A stretch of DNA of 52,070 bases from Vibrio hangzhouensis (GTDB lineage: Bacteria > Pseudomonadota > Gammaproteobacteria > Enterobacterales > Vibrionaceae). The stretch lies in contig NZ_FNVG01000027.1 in NCBI RefSeq assembly GCF_900107935.1, forward strand, positions 1 to 52,070, in the 5' to 3' direction. The notes beneath the pieces are model-generated. The model saw only the letters and a program-made list of their open reading frames with translations. It had not been told where the DNA came from and ran no database searches. The translations under genes and the position numbers were made by a program. This document shows positions 1 to 8,567 of this stretch, in pieces. The first letter of the stretch is position 1; every line of letters starts with the position of its first letter.

Positions 1-2
1 GT

Positions 3-79
<77 letters not shown>

Positions 80-85
80 CCATTC

Positions 86-115
86 AAGGCCTTGTCGAAA
101 GACAAGGCCTTTTTC
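86..115 (+). terminator. Rho-independent terminator of tRNA-Pro
   Basis: An 11-bp perfect stem (AAGGCCTTGTC / GACAAGGCCTT) closed by a GAAA tetraloop is followed directly by a T run. Confidence 0.93.
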
Positions 116-236
116 GTATATGGTTTTATAGGTTTTAGGGAAAGCCCATGCTAGTCGGGGGCTGGGTGGCCAGTCCCATGGAAGCCCAGTCCTCGAGTGT
201 CGAACCAATCGAATCCCTTTTCACCGACCACTATTT

Positions 237-266
237 AAAGCCTCGTCGAAAGTCGGGGCTTTTTTC
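237..266 (+). terminator. Terminator copy in the second repeat unit
   Basis: AAGCCTCG pairs with CGGGGCTT (one G-T pair) around TCGAAAGT and is followed by a T run. It is a relic copy of the tRNA-Pro terminator; it may still act as a second backup terminator. Confidence 0.7.
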
Positions 267-520
267 GTATGTGTATTAAAAAGGTTTGAGGAAACCGCAT
301 TCGGGTCGGTGGCCTGTCTCTTGGAAGCCCAATCACCATGTTTACTCCTATCGAGACCCTGTTCATTGATTAGTATGAATCGGTCATCTTGAACGATTAT
401 TTTATGTGTCTTGGGGAGAGAGGTAGCTTTAACTCGGTGTTTGTGTCGGAGGGTAAGTGCTTGGATCTGCTGGCAGAAAGGAACAAGTTGCATCCCTGCA
501 AACTTGGTTGGGGTTGAAGG

Positions 521-1087
521 TTAGAATCGGTAGTTGAGGCCTAGGTTAATAGATTGAGCATCAAACTGCTTGTGGTTAGACAGTTTCATCAGCTCAACGT
601 TAGCACCCAGTGAATCGCTGAAATTGTACTGAGCTCCGACCCCATAAGAAAACGAGTTAATGGTTTTCTTATTGTCGTTACTGGCAAACCCGGCTTGCTT
701 GAGGCGAATATTGTTCACACCGGCAAGACCATATAACTCAATGTTGTTCGTGACATTGAACTTTGCTTTACCGTAGAGTCCTGTTTGATGGTCGACAGCC
801 AGGCTTTGACCTGATTTTTTTTGTACTTTGCCATTGTCTCGGCTATAGCGAAGTTCGGCTCCAAATATGGAGTTGAAGTCGTAACCGGCTTTTACTCCAA
901 GAGAGCGAAAGTTACCTTTGATTTTCTGGTCTTTCTCCCCTTTTGTCGCAGTATCGCTATTGGAGGCGGACATTGCCCCAATGTACGAGCCGACATAAAA
1001 CCCAGAGTCGTTGGACGCGAGTGCGGGCGCGGCTACGGCAGTGGCAAGCGCTAGGATAGTGGCTGTTTTCAAAGTTGCTTTTTTCAT
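521..1087 (-). CDS. Small outer-membrane beta-barrel protein
   Basis: The 188-residue product has a clear Sec signal peptide (MKKATLKTATILALA... ending in APALA about residue 24). The mature part alternates polar and hydrophobic residues in short strands rich in Gly, Tyr and Asn, and ends in the aromatic Phe typical of outer-membrane barrels (final LNYRF). Its length and pattern match the OmpA-like/opacity-type 8-stranded barrel family (OMP_b-brl). A good ribosome site (AGGA) precedes the ATG. It stands alone upstream of a LysR gene on the same strand, with a CTGATTT/AAATCAG inverted repeat in the gap. Its ligand or function is unknown; such small barrels often serve in adhesion or envelope stability, but nothing here decides that. 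Confidence 0.8.
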   Translation of the reverse strand: MKKATLKTATILALATAVAAPALASNDSGFYVGSYIGAMSASNSDTATKGEKDQKIKGNFRSLGVKAGYDFNSIFGAELRYSRDNGKVQKKSGQSLAVDHQTGLYGKAKFNVTNNIELYGLAGVNNIRLKQAGFASNDNKKTINSFSYGVGAQYNFSDSLGANVELMKLSNHKQFDAQSINLGLNYRF

Positions 1088-1154
1088 CGTTTCCTCACTA
1101 AAAATTGGCCAAAGGGCCTGGTCTTTGTTTCGAATCGCATAGTATTGGCTGTAC

Positions 1155-1172
1155 CTGATTTAAAAAAATCAG
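1155..1172. repeat. Inverted repeat between the LysR gene and the barrel gene
   Basis: CTGATTT and AAATCAG (7 bp, perfect) flank four A residues. It lies 68 bases upstream of the barrel gene start and 32 bases beyond the LysR stop. It could be an operator or a weak hairpin terminator; there is no proper T run on the minus strand beyond it. Confidence 0.45.
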
Positions 1173-1203
1173 ACTCCGTTGGGGTTTATCTACACAGATA
1201 TGT

Positions 1204-2061
1204 TTAACGTCGAATGTACTGGTGCAGGGTGTGATAAAGCGCTTCTCTGACGTCAATCATGGTGTGAGCGTCTTTGTAGCCAAGTCCAAATTTGCAGCGC
1301 TGAATCGCTTCTCTGTGATTGATGATCATGAGTTGGTTGTTACTGAGTTCATCCGCGACAGAGGCCTGATCGAGGCAGAGCCAGCCGACTCCATCCTTTG
1401 CCAGTTGAATAGCGGTGGTCAGGTTATTAACGGCCAGTGTGTCGAATTTAATGCTGCTCCATAGAGATTCACTTTGTTGTTGAGTGACGCTGATCGCCAG
1501 GTGCTGGCCGAGCTGTTCAGTGGTGACATCATCCACTAAGGCAATGGGGTGCTCGGGCGAGCAGACCGAGACAAACTGGCGCTGGCTGATATTGAGAAAC
1601 TCCCATTGGCCTATCCCAGAGTGCGGGTAGTGACTGATAATAAAATCGTATTGGTCTGAGGCGATCAGATCGTCACAGGGCGCAAATTCAATCAACAGTT
1701 CGGTGGCGGGTTCAATTTCTCTTAGTTGTAGCACTAAGCGCGAAACCAGTTGAGGGTCAATGTAACTGGTGATCCCAAGACGTATTCGGGGGCAACCAGT
1801 GCCGTTAATCGTCTCGATTTGAGACGCCAGTTTTTCTGACAGGTTTATCATCGAAGTGGCTTTTTCAAGCAGCGCATGTCCTGGCTCAGTGAGAATGGGT
1901 TTATGGCCTGTTCGGTCAAACAGTTCTAACCCCCAGTCGAGTTCCAGGTTTGCAATCCACTGACTGACCTGAACGCGCCCTTTGTTCATCGCTTTGGCCG
2001 CTGCAGAAATGGAGCCTAACTCAGTGGTCAGGACAAAGGCTTTAATGGCGTGAATATTCAT
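1204..2061 (-). CDS. LysR-family transcriptional regulator
   Basis: This 285-residue protein is normal for LysR regulators. An N-terminal winged helix-turn-helix (about residues 1-60, with the typical SISAAAKAMNKGRVQVSQWI stretch) is followed by a LysR substrate-binding fold starting around residue 92. A ribosome site (AGAGGT) lies 5 bases before the ATG. It is divergent from a second LysR gene across a 159-base gap, a common arrangement for autoregulation, although the partner is itself a LysR gene. The inducer and targets cannot be read from sequence; the adjacent barrel protein gene on the same strand is one possible target. Confidence 0.9.
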   Translation of the reverse strand: MNIHAIKAFVLTTELGSISAAAKAMNKGRVQVSQWIANLELDWGLELFDRTGHKPILTEPGHALLEKATSMINLSEKLASQIETINGTGCPRIRLGITSYIDPQLVSRLVLQLREIEPATELLIEFAPCDDLIASDQYDFIISHYPHSGIGQWEFLNISQRQFVSVCSPEHPIALVDDVTTEQLGQHLAISVTQQQSESLWSSIKFDTLAVNNLTTAIQLAKDGVGWLCLDQASVADELSNNQLMIINHREAIQRCKFGLGYKDAHTMIDVREALYHTLHQYIRR

Positions 2062-2220
2062 GATGACCTCTTTTCAAAAATTCATTAATAAGACGTTGAG
2101 TTCATGCCATCCGGGCACTGATTAAGTCGCCGTACTTTGCTCGTTCCCTGAAAAGTGGGGTTATGATAAATATCCCTGATAAACTAATATTCACTATAAA
2201 TGGTTTAAAAAGGTTATCAC

Positions 2221-3111
2221 TTGGCATCAATTGAACAGCTGGAAAGCTTTGTCGCTGTTGCACAGTCAGGATCTATCGTCGCGGCTGCAGAGCGGTTGGG
2301 GAAGACTCATGGCCCGGTCAGTCTGGCCATTCAAAGTCTGGAAGATCGATGGGGTGAGCTGTTTGTGACAGGTAATGGTAAACGGCAGTTATCAAAGAGA
2401 GGGCAAGCATTACTGCCTTGGGCTAAAGCTGTCGTTGGTGGTTATTATGAGTTAAAGAACTCTCTGGGCTCAGGTGTTATCACAGAAGTTGCCGTGGGCA
2501 TTGACAGTCACCTCCCCAATACCTGGCTCGAAGAGATTATCGCCATTCTGTGGGACCTCGATATCCGCCTCAGTATCAACACCATGCCCAGTGACGAACT
2601 GATTTCGGCGTTCAATCAGCAGCGATTGGACTGGATCGTCACGCTGGCCGATCTCCCCTGGCCAGAAACCCGCCATTTTTTTGCAGTGGGTCAGGTTGAA
2701 AGCCAACTGTTCACCAGTCATGAACCTTCGTCAAAAGCGGCGGCTAATCAGGCATCCACTTTCGACACGGGTCAACTTATGACCCTGCCGCAATTGAGTC
2801 TTGCCCATCCCGGTCGCGATAACGCACCCATTTATAAGCGTTTCGATTTTCCATGCCCATGGCAAGTTCGTGTTTCCGACTATTCACAGGTCTCTGCCAT
2901 TCTCAATGCCATCCCCAGTCATACGTCGGCCATTGCTGCCAATATCGTAGATTCTCCGACGATCACGACCCGTGGTGAACCACATCTGACAGCGACATGG
3001 GGCGTGCTGGTGTTCTGGAGTGAACATCTGTCTGGAACCTCTGTACTTGAAAGACTGGAACATTGGGCCATAGATAAATCCAGACAAGGGAGGAACAACC
3101 GTGACGCTTGA
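2221..3111 (+). CDS. LysR-family transcriptional regulator (TTG start)
   Basis: The 296-residue product carries an N-terminal LysR DNA-binding domain (LESFVAVAQSGSIVAAAERL, about residues 7-26) and a diverged effector domain. The start is TTG at 2221, with an AAAAAGG ribosome site about 6 bases ahead; no better start lies downstream without losing the HTH. Its 3' end overlaps the next LysR gene by 11 bases, so the two are translationally linked. They are related in architecture but clearly diverged. The target is unknown. Confidence 0.85.
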   Translation: MASIEQLESFVAVAQSGSIVAAAERLGKTHGPVSLAIQSLEDRWGELFVTGNGKRQLSKRGQALLPWAKAVVGGYYELKNSLGSGVITEVAVGIDSHLPNTWLEEIIAILWDLDIRLSINTMPSDELISAFNQQRLDWIVTLADLPWPETRHFFAVGQVESQLFTSHEPSSKAAANQASTFDTGQLMTLPQLSLAHPGRDNAPIYKRFDFPCPWQVRVSDYSQVSAILNAIPSHTSAIAANIVDSPTITTRGEPHLTATWGVLVFWSEHLSGTSVLERLEHWAIDKSRQGRNNRDA

Positions 3112-3928
3112 TCAAATAATAACCTTTGTCGCCATTGCACACAGCGGCAGTATGCGTAAGGCGGCTCGGGCGTTAGGTAAGTCCCAGCCAGCGATCACCT
3201 CGGCTATCCACCGTTTGGAAGCCAGTTTGGGCGCTGATGTGTTTATTAAAGGAACCCGGCCAGTCAGACTGAGCGAATTTGGGCAGCGGTTTTATCGACA
3301 GGCAACAGAACTGGAGAATTTGCTCCATCTCACAGAGACATTTTCGCAGTGTCAGACGGCTGAAACCTTACGGGTTTGTTTCGAGCAAGGAGTGTCTGAA
3401 CAGGAGATCAGTGCGCTATCTATGTTGTTGTTGCGAGAGTGCCCTCTACGCAGCCTGGATTTGTTTTCAGCAGAGAATAACGAAATTCAGCGCCTTTTGG
3501 TCAAACAAGAGATCGATATGGCCATCACTCTTCCGTTTCAACATCTTGCTCCACACCTTCATTCTGAGTCGGTTGGCCAGCGCGAGTTTATTGAAGTGTG
3601 TTCCCCAATAACTCAGGGTCAAGCCCACAGAGAGATGTTCGTTCATGGACCAAAAGGACAGCCGCTGTGGCATTTCGCTGAGGAGATACCGACCAATGCC
3701 CTTTCTTTCAACCAGCCTGCTCAGATGCTGCGGGCAATACTGACGTTTCACGGTAAGGGTTGGTTGCCCAAGGCGCAGGTTGCAAGTGCGATTGATGCCT
3801 GTCAGCTCGTCACAACGGGGCGCGGGAGTGTCAGCATGGAGTACCGCCTTATCTGGCACCACACTCTGCAACGTGAACGACGCTTACTCACAAAGCTGGC
3901 TCAGCTGAGCCGCTCTTTTCAGCTGTAA
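3101..3928 (+). CDS. LysR-family transcriptional regulator (GTG start)
   Basis: This 275-residue LysR protein has its HTH at the N-terminus (FVAIAHSGSMRKAARALGKS, about residues 8-27). The GTG start at 3101 is preceded by GGGAGG with a 6-base spacer, inside the end of the previous gene, indicating coupled translation. The effector domain is somewhat short compared with the usual 290-300 residues. Two LysR paralogues in overlapping tandem may act together or form heteromers; that is inference only. Confidence 0.87.
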   Translation: MTLDQIITFVAIAHSGSMRKAARALGKSQPAITSAIHRLEASLGADVFIKGTRPVRLSEFGQRFYRQATELENLLHLTETFSQCQTAETLRVCFEQGVSEQEISALSMLLLRECPLRSLDLFSAENNEIQRLLVKQEIDMAITLPFQHLAPHLHSESVGQREFIEVCSPITQGQAHREMFVHGPKGQPLWHFAEEIPTNALSFNQPAQMLRAILTFHGKGWLPKAQVASAIDACQLVTTGRGSVSMEYRLIWHHTLQRERRLLTKLAQLSRSFQL

Positions 3929-4024
3929 CTTAGCTCGCTGTGTCAGCAATGTTATGCAGAGTCCGTGTTGGTTTCTGAAGTCCTTTCCTTCAGCCTGATG
4001 GTTTTGTAAAACAAGAGCGGACCG

Positions 4025-4411
4025 ATGTTCAACGGTATTTACCGAATGTGGGTAATGGGGGCTTTGATAGCGCCTTTTGGCTGTCAGGCCCACTACGTGG
4101 CAGAGCTTACGATTCACGTTAACCAAAAGTATCAAGGTAATCTGGTTATGGGCTTACAAGAGCACCGGCTCCTCAAACAAGTCGGTGACACGGAACTATG
4201 GCTTATCAGTGATTCTTCTGTACAAGATAACGTCGCGACCTTGCGCTATACCTTTATGGAGCGACAGATCAGCTTGCCTGAGAACCACAACCAGCTGACC
4301 CTACCTAGCCTGACAACCCCTATCAATGAATTTGCCAGCGTCTCGCTAAATCATGATGTGTTTTATCGAGCGAGAGTTACGACCACTGATTTGCCCTCTG
4401 AGAGCGAATGA
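4025..4411 (+). CDS. Hypothetical exported protein
   Basis: The 128-residue product starts with a hydrophobic stretch (MWVMGALIAPFGCQA) that looks like a signal peptide; the Cys is preceded by PFG and does not fit a normal lipobox. The remainder is predicted beta-rich with no family I recognise. It follows the LysR pair on the same strand after 96 bases and precedes the amidinotransferase-like gene. The ribosome site is weak (GCGGA) and ATG 4046 is an alternative start. Confidence 0.6.
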   Translation: MFNGIYRMWVMGALIAPFGCQAHYVAELTIHVNQKYQGNLVMGLQEHRLLKQVGDTELWLISDSSVQDNVATLRYTFMERQISLPENHNQLTLPSLTTPINEFASVSLNHDVFYRARVTTTDLPSESE

Positions 4412-4515
4412 TAGTTACGACATACACTGACTTTTTGGAACCGGCAGGTGGCGATATCCTGAGTGGGTTCATTAGAGAAGGGAGTCTCTATTTTTCCACA
4501 AAGTAGAGAGGCAAT

Positions 4516-5541
4516 ATGTCGATAGCGAAACAGTTCAACCGCGTGTTTATGCCAGCAATTACCAAAGAAAGCTACGGAGAATTCAACCTGTATGGGAAGT
4601 TGCGGGAAGTGATTCTTGGCAGCAGTCAGAATATGCGTTTACCGCAGCTCTCTGAAGATATTAGAGCGACGTATCACAGTGTGATGCAACACGAGTTATT
4701 TGACATGTGTGATAAGGCCGGCGGGCAGTTACTGTCGGAAAGTTACCCTGAGTTTCTGGCTGGATTGCAAAAAGAAACACAGGCGCTGGCCAAGGCTTAT
4801 GAGCAATTTGGTGTCAAGGTCCATTTCGCACGCGAAATGTCAGAGTCTGAGATCTTAGCCTGTCAACCGACGGCAGATTTTACACAAGTATTTGCGGCAG
4901 AGCCGCTGTGGGTCGTAGGTCGAAATGTGTTGGAAAATGTCTGGGCCAGTGACGTTGCCTGGGCCAGTATTGAGCCAGTGCGAGAGCGACACCAGCCGTT
5001 TATCGATGATGACCACAACATATTGCATTACACAGCACCTCGTCCGACAACGCAAAGAGACTATATCTATGAAGGTGGCGACGTACTGAATCTTGGTGAT
5101 GGGCGTGTGCTGGTGGCAACAGGGCCATCTTCCACTAATCAGAGAGGGGCACAGTGGGTGAAACGCATGCTAGAACATGATGGTTATCAGGTCACCATCC
5201 TAGAACTGCCTGAGGTGGGGATCCACCATCTGTTTGCGGTCATGTGCGTAGCTGGACCCAAACTGGTTATTGCCTATGAAGATGCGTTTCCAGCAGGGCT
5301 CCCTGAGTGTATGAGTGATTTCGATGTCATTTGGGCTAATCGTGCTGAGACACGGGCAACCGGTCCCTGTGCTGTCATGCTGGACCATCAACATATTCTG
5401 ATGCCGGAGTCGACACCGCGACTTAACCAGTTGCTGGCAGAGAAAGGCGTGACGCCTGTGACAGTACCTTTTGAGTATCATGCCAAACTCAGCGGTGGTA
5501 TACGCTGTAAAACTTCGGTGATTCGTCGAGAGATATGTTGA
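4516..5541 (+). CDS. Amidinotransferase / dimethylarginine hydrolase superfamily enzyme
   Basis: This 341-residue protein belongs to the guanidino-group-modifying (pentein) superfamily that includes arginine deiminase, DDAH and glycine amidinotransferase. Visible landmarks are YIYEGGDVLNLGD (about residues 184-196), a His-containing motif GIHHLFAVM (about 234-242) and a C-terminal SGGIRCKTS that places the nucleophilic Cys at residue 331. In many members the His motif reads H-x-D; here it is H-L-F, so substrate use may differ. The likely reaction is transfer or hydrolysis of an amidino group from arginine or a derivative, in the cytoplasm. The start has AGAGG 5 bases upstream, inside a small hairpin (TCTCTA/TAGAGA) that could affect translation. 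The following membrane-protein gene overlaps its stop. Confidence 0.8.
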   Translation: MSIAKQFNRVFMPAITKESYGEFNLYGKLREVILGSSQNMRLPQLSEDIRATYHSVMQHELFDMCDKAGGQLLSESYPEFLAGLQKETQALAKAYEQFGVKVHFAREMSESEILACQPTADFTQVFAAEPLWVVGRNVLENVWASDVAWASIEPVRERHQPFIDDDHNILHYTAPRPTTQRDYIYEGGDVLNLGDGRVLVATGPSSTNQRGAQWVKRMLEHDGYQVTILELPEVGIHHLFAVMCVAGPKLVIAYEDAFPAGLPECMSDFDVIWANRAETRATGPCAVMLDHQHILMPESTPRLNQLLAEKGVTPVTVPFEYHAKLSGGIRCKTSVIRREIC

Positions 5542-6113
5542 TACGAAAATCATGCCCTCTTGCTGCTAAAGGGGCTGTCTGGAAACACGATATGAAGCGA
5601 TGTATACAGACCATTTGGTCAACAGTAAGCCACAATTTGCGTTTTATCCTTGGAATTTCAGCGTTTGCAATGGCATTGATGAGTCCTCTTTTGATTCCGG
5701 TGATAACGACACTGGACATTTGTGGCAGTAAGAAAGCACTACTCAGTGGTGCGATGATATTTGGTGTGCCCGAGGTTGCGACGATTGCTGCGATATTCCT
5801 GCTGGGGCGGGAGCGGTTACAGCGGTTTAAAATCTGGTTGCTTGAAACCCTATTCAAACTGAAACCCAGTCGACGCTCTACAAGGCGACTTTACTATACC
5901 GGACTTGGCTTAATGATGTTGGTCGGACCGATAATGAATGTCATCTTGTTTTATCTGCCGGGTTACTTTCCTGAATGGATCGGTTACAGGCAGTGGCTGG
6001 GGATCAGCTGTGACGTCATCTTTGTGGTTGCTCTGTTCATTGCCGGCGAGCAGTTATGGGGAAAGATAGAGGCGATCTTTAGGTTTGATGAAGTGTCGCC
6101 CGTTCAAGGCTAA
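5535..6113 (+). CDS. Integral membrane protein, possibly 'transporter suffix domain' type
   Basis: The 192-residue product has about four hydrophobic segments: near FILGISAFAMALMSPLLIP, near the GAMIFGVPEVATIAAIFLL stretch, near LGLMMLVGPIMNVILFYLP and near WLGISCDVIFVVALFIAG. The layout resembles small proteins labelled 'transporter suffix domain-containing' in proteobacteria, from memory only. ATG 5535 overlaps the amidinotransferase stop by 7 bases; an internal ATG at 5592 (after GGAAA) is an equally plausible start, giving 173 residues. The coupling to the enzyme gene suggests a joint role, perhaps sensing or moving the guanidino compound, which is inference. Confidence 0.65.
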   Translation: MLIRKSCPLAAKGAVWKHDMKRCIQTIWSTVSHNLRFILGISAFAMALMSPLLIPVITTLDICGSKKALLSGAMIFGVPEVATIAAIFLLGRERLQRFKIWLLETLFKLKPSRRSTRRLYYTGLGLMMLVGPIMNVILFYLPGYFPEWIGYRQWLGISCDVIFVVALFIAGEQLWGKIEAIFRFDEVSPVQG

Positions 6114-6763
6114 ATATGAAGCAGAATCGAGGCTTGTGCTGGCGGTGTCAAAAGTGAAAAATCAGGGTGAATTGTCCAATATCCACCACCATGAATAACA
6201 TTTCTACGATTCTCTTTGAGCAAGAAATGGAGAAAAACTCTGTATTTAATAATTAATGTAGAGTTTTCTCTAAAAAACCTGAAGACAAGATGTTGCAAAC
6301 CGGGGTAGCGGAAAATTTGGTTCATTCAAGCATCAAAAGCATTATGGTCAGTAAATGTGATTAAGATCTAGACTTTAGTGCTGTTACCGGCATTATCACA
6401 AAATTTATGTTTCTATAGTGTTAAATTGATTGCAGCATAAATATTCGTGGTGAATTAGTCATAAATATTGCTAATAACGTGAACGGTAGCGTTTTGTCAT
6501 CGTTATTGAGTGCGGTTTTTTCAGTAGATATCAACTTTTTCAATCATTGTTGCCACTACTATATGTAATTATCGTGCATATATATTTATTTATACTGCTT
6601 TAGATTTGCTCAATTTCGAATTTTTATCCTATTTTTGTTGCTTTTCTGTGAAAGATTTGCCAAATTGATGCCCTTATAAATAGTCAGCACAAAATGCTGA
6701 TTAGGAACGGAATCAATTTTTCAGACAGGGGCAGAAAACTGCCAAAGCAGTAGAGGTCTGGTA
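6114..6763. other. 650-base AT-rich non-coding gap upstream of the peptide importer
   Basis: No open frame here looks coding. It holds an imperfect inverted repeat at 6230-6270 (GAGAAAAACTCT ... AGAGTTTTCTC, one extra A, 18-base AT loop), which may end the preceding transcript. Two small hairpins lie close to the ABC gene: TCAGCA/TGCTGA at 6684-6700 and GGCAG/CTGCC at 6729-6742. The long length and AT richness fit a complex promoter region for the importer; no specific regulator site could be assigned. Confidence 0.55.
6230..6270. repeat. Imperfect inverted repeat, candidate weak terminator
   Basis: GAGAAAAACTCT pairs with AGAGTTTTCTC apart from one bulged A; the 18-base loop is almost pure A/T. 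A run of CTAAAAAACC follows, so it is not a classic U-tract terminator on the plus strand. Confidence 0.4.
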
Positions 6764-8482
6764 ATGTCACTATTAGAAGTTAAGAATCTTCGTATCGAAT
6801 ACCCATCACGCCATGGGGTACATGCCGCGGTTAAATCTTTGTCGTTCAATATTGAGCGCGGTGAAATAGTTGGTGTGGTCGGTGAATCCGGAGCTGGTAA
6901 GTCTACCGTCGGTAACGCGGTTATTGATTTGCTGTCTCCTCCTGGCGTCATCGCTAACGGTGAGGTTTTCCTCGATGGAGAAAAGGTGTCCGGCCTGTCT
7001 CCAGAAGCGATGCGCAAAGTTCGTGGCTCAAAAATCGGGTTTATTTTCCAAGACCCAATGACCTCTCTAAATCCATTGTTCACGGTTGAGCAGCAATTAA
7101 AAGAAACCATTCACGCCAATATGAAGGTGTCGGATGAAGAGGCGTATCAACGCGCTCTTAACCTGATGAACCAAGTGGGCATTCCACAACCTGAGAACCG
7201 CCTGAAGCAGTACCCGCACCAGTTCTCTGGGGGAATGCGTCAGCGTGTGGTCATTGCTATTGCACTGGCCGGTGAGCCTGATCTCATCATTGCCGATGAA
7301 CCAACGACCGCTCTTGATGTGTCCATTCAGGACCAAATTCTGGGTTTGATCCGCGATTTGTGTATCAAGAATAATGTCGGTTGTATGTTGGTAACCCATG
7401 ATATGGGTGTGGTGTCTAACGTGACAGACCGTGTCGCGGTTATGTACCGTGGTGATTTGGTTGAGTTTGGCCCAACCGCGAAAGTATTGGGTGAACCTGA
7501 TCACTCGTATACTCGCAGCCTGATTTCGGCGGTTCCGCGTTCAGATATGAAGCTGGACCGTTTCCCTCTTGTGAGCTACATCGAAGAAGCTCATGAGATG
7601 GAACCGTTGGACGTGAAAAACCACTGGTTAGGTCAAAGTCAGGACCATCGTGCCTATACAGGTCCACTTCTTAATGTTGAGAACGTCAACCTGCGTTTTA
7701 TTACTAAAGATTCGCTATTTGAAAGCCGACGCGAGTACGTGCAAGCGTCCAACAACGTAAGTTTTCAAGTACACGAAGGTGAGACCTTTGGTCTGGTGGG
7801 TGAGTCAGGCTCCGGTAAGTCGACGATTGCTCGGGTTATTGCTGGTCTGTACACGCCTAACTCAGGCAAGGTGACCTTTGAAGGTATCGACCTGACTTCT
7901 CTCAAATCGGAGAAAGAGCGTCGTCCAATGCGTCGTCAGATGCAGATGGTGTTCCAAAACCCATATACTTCAATGAACCCACGGATGAAGATTTACGACA
8001 TCATCGCCGAGCCAATTCGTTTCCACAAATTGACTGCCAATGAGTCAGAAACCAAACAGATTGTTGAAGATCTGCTTGAGCACGTGGGTCTGGGCAAGAT
8101 GGCGGGTGTGAAGTATCCGCATGAGTTCTCTGGTGGTCAGCGCCAGCGTATTTCTATCGCTCGTGCATTGGCAACGCGTCCACGTCTGCTGATTTGTGAT
8201 GAGCCGACATCGGCACTGGATGTATCGGTTCAGGCACAAATTCTGAACCTGCTAAAAGACTTACAACAAGAACTGAACCTAACTATGCTGTTTATCAGTC
8301 ACGATTTGCCGGTTATTCGTCAAATGTGTGACCGAGTGGGTGTGATGCAAATGGGAACACTTTTGGAAGTGGCTCCAACAGAACAACTGTTCACTGACCC
8401 ACAGCATGAGTACAGCAAACAACTGATTTCCTTGATGCCTGAATTTACAGGGTTGAGAGAAGACGTAGTAAAAACGGCGTAA
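6764..8482 (+). CDS. Peptide ABC transporter, fused double ATP-binding protein
   Basis: The 572-residue protein is two OppD/OppF-type ATPase domains in one chain. Domain 1 has Walker A GESGAGKST (residues 40-48), signature SGGMRQR and a Walker B ending in DEPTT. Domain 2 has Walker A GESGSGKST (about 346), signature SGGQRQR and DEPTS. It powers uptake by the two permeases encoded downstream at the inner membrane. Unusually for opp/dpp loci, the ATPase is the first gene and the two usual subunits are fused. AGAGG lies 7 bases before the ATG. The binding-protein gene follows after 85 bases. The substrate (di- or oligopeptide, or another family-5 ligand) cannot be fixed from sequence. Confidence 0.93.
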   Translation: MSLLEVKNLRIEYPSRHGVHAAVKSLSFNIERGEIVGVVGESGAGKSTVGNAVIDLLSPPGVIANGEVFLDGEKVSGLSPEAMRKVRGSKIGFIFQDPMTSLNPLFTVEQQLKETIHANMKVSDEEAYQRALNLMNQVGIPQPENRLKQYPHQFSGGMRQRVVIAIALAGEPDLIIADEPTTALDVSIQDQILGLIRDLCIKNNVGCMLVTHDMGVVSNVTDRVAVMYRGDLVEFGPTAKVLGEPDHSYTRSLISAVPRSDMKLDRFPLVSYIEEAHEMEPLDVKNHWLGQSQDHRAYTGPLLNVENVNLRFITKDSLFESRREYVQASNNVSFQVHEGETFGLVGESGSGKSTIARVIAGLYTPNSGKVTFEGIDLTSLKSEKERRPMRRQMQMVFQNPYTSMNPRMKIYDIIAEPIRFHKLTANESETKQIVEDLLEHVGLGKMAGVKYPHEFSGGQRQRISIARALATRPRLLICDEPTSALDVSVQAQILNLLKDLQQELNLTMLFISHDLPVIRQMCDRVGVMQMGTLLEVAPTEQLFTDPQHEYSKQLISLMPEFTGLREDVVKTA

Positions 8483-8567
8483 GCCAAACAATTCCCTATT
8501 GGGACTCGAAAACAGAAGCAAACACAACAACAAGGGATCCGGATCCCCGCATGAAGGAGTTATGCAA

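Noticed and set aside
221..493. A 90-residue open frame on the minus strand
   Set aside because: It runs through the decayed tRNA tail and terminator copies, has no recognisable family and no convincing ribosome site.
821..1054. A 77-residue frame opposite the outer-membrane barrel gene
   Set aside because: It is antisense to a well-supported gene and has no family features.
4484..4507. TCTCTA/TAGAGA hairpin over the amidinotransferase ribosome site as a riboswitch
   Set aside because: Only 6 bp and no further conserved structure; too little to call a riboswitch.
6110..6325. A 71-residue minus-strand frame in the gap before the importer
   Set aside because: It spans an AT-rich inverted repeat and shows no coding character.
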